Source: Flavobacteriales bacterium (lineage in GTDB: Bacteria; Bacteroidota; Bacteroidia; Flavobacteriales_E; Vicingaceae). Taken from it: DNA of 13,427 bases. The stretch is taken from the NCBI GenBank assembly GCA_016763135.1, contig JAESUI010000312.1, forward strand, positions 1 through 13,427. The letters run 5' to 3'. Position 1 is the first letter of the stretch. The number at the start of each line of letters is the position of its first letter. Shown in pieces: positions 13,381 to 13,427 of this stretch. The position numbers and the translations under genes were made by a program. The notes beneath the pieces are model-generated. The model was given only the letters and a program-made list of their open reading frames with translations, made no database searches and was not told where the DNA came from.

Positions 13381-13427
13381 ATGGCAACGGTTAATTTTTA
13401 TTTAAAAGGATCATTTAGTAAACAAAG
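13381..13427 (+). CDS. Tyrosine recombinase/integrase, N-terminus only (runs off the window)
   Basis: Only 15 codons are visible, MATVNFYLKGSFSKQ, open to the last base. This is the opening beta-strand typical of Bacteroidetes tyrosine-type site-specific recombinases (MATV.F.L), which precedes the arm-binding and SAM-like core-binding domains. The catalytic R-H-R-Y residues lie outside. The call is strengthened by the truncated tRNA end and element-borne promoter just upstream, an arrangement standard for integrases of genomic islands and conjugative elements that insert in tRNA genes. From so few residues alone the family call would be weak; with context it is good. Confidence 0.75.
   Translation, partial: MATVNFYLKGSFSKQ

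Overview
The window comes from an AT-rich member of the Bacteroidetes, most likely class Flavobacteriia. Several things point there: a type IX secretion (T9SS) type A C-terminal sorting domain, a DUF4296-type small lipoprotein, a tail-fiber/S74 surface protein with the usual Bacteroidetes N-terminus, TAnnTTTG-type -7 promoter boxes, no clear Shine-Dalgarno sequences, and the Bacteroidetes style of tyrosine recombinase at the right edge.

Layout, left to right. Bases 1-2287 hold the C-terminal part of a large bacterial alpha-2-macroglobulin with an intact CAEQ thioester motif; its 5' end lies outside the window. Two small lipoprotein genes follow (2353-2898 and 2957-3304), separated by a strong hairpin terminator. 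A 393-base gene-free stretch (3305-3697) carries 25-base direct repeats and promoter-like boxes ahead of a two-gene surface operon: an exported tail-fiber-type protein with a C-terminal S74 self-cleaving chaperone domain (3698-5248), then a T9SS-sorted protein (5268-6554). Convergent to this, and overlapping its end by 4 bases, is a minus-strand pair: lnt (6551-8176) and, upstream of it, proline dehydrogenase (8198-9358). From a shared 100-base divergent region the plus-strand aroB-aroA pair starts (9459-11782), two shikimate-pathway enzymes joined by a 1-base stop/start overlap. aroA carries an in-frame run of GAATTC units. It converges with, and overlaps by 8 bases, minus-strand gap (11775-12764), which is preceded by rpsT (12842-13093).

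The right end is the most interesting part. A hairpin terminator at 13167-13199 and a 20-base 3' fragment of a minus-strand tRNA (probably tRNA-Glu) at 13201-13220 stop abruptly. They are followed by new sequence with its own consensus-like promoter, a set of TGTATCCA repeats, and the first 15 codons of a tyrosine recombinase (13381 onward). This looks like the chromosomal junction of an integrative element inserted in the 3' end of a tRNA gene, with the element body to the right of the window.

Functionally the left half is cell-envelope work: alpha-2-macroglobulin, lipoproteins, the lipoprotein-maturing enzyme Lnt, and a secreted fibre/T9SS pair. The right half is housekeeping metabolism and translation (proline catabolism, chorismate synthesis, glycolysis, ribosomal protein S20), ending at the mobile-element junction. 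No complete RNA gene, CRISPR array or insertion sequence was seen.
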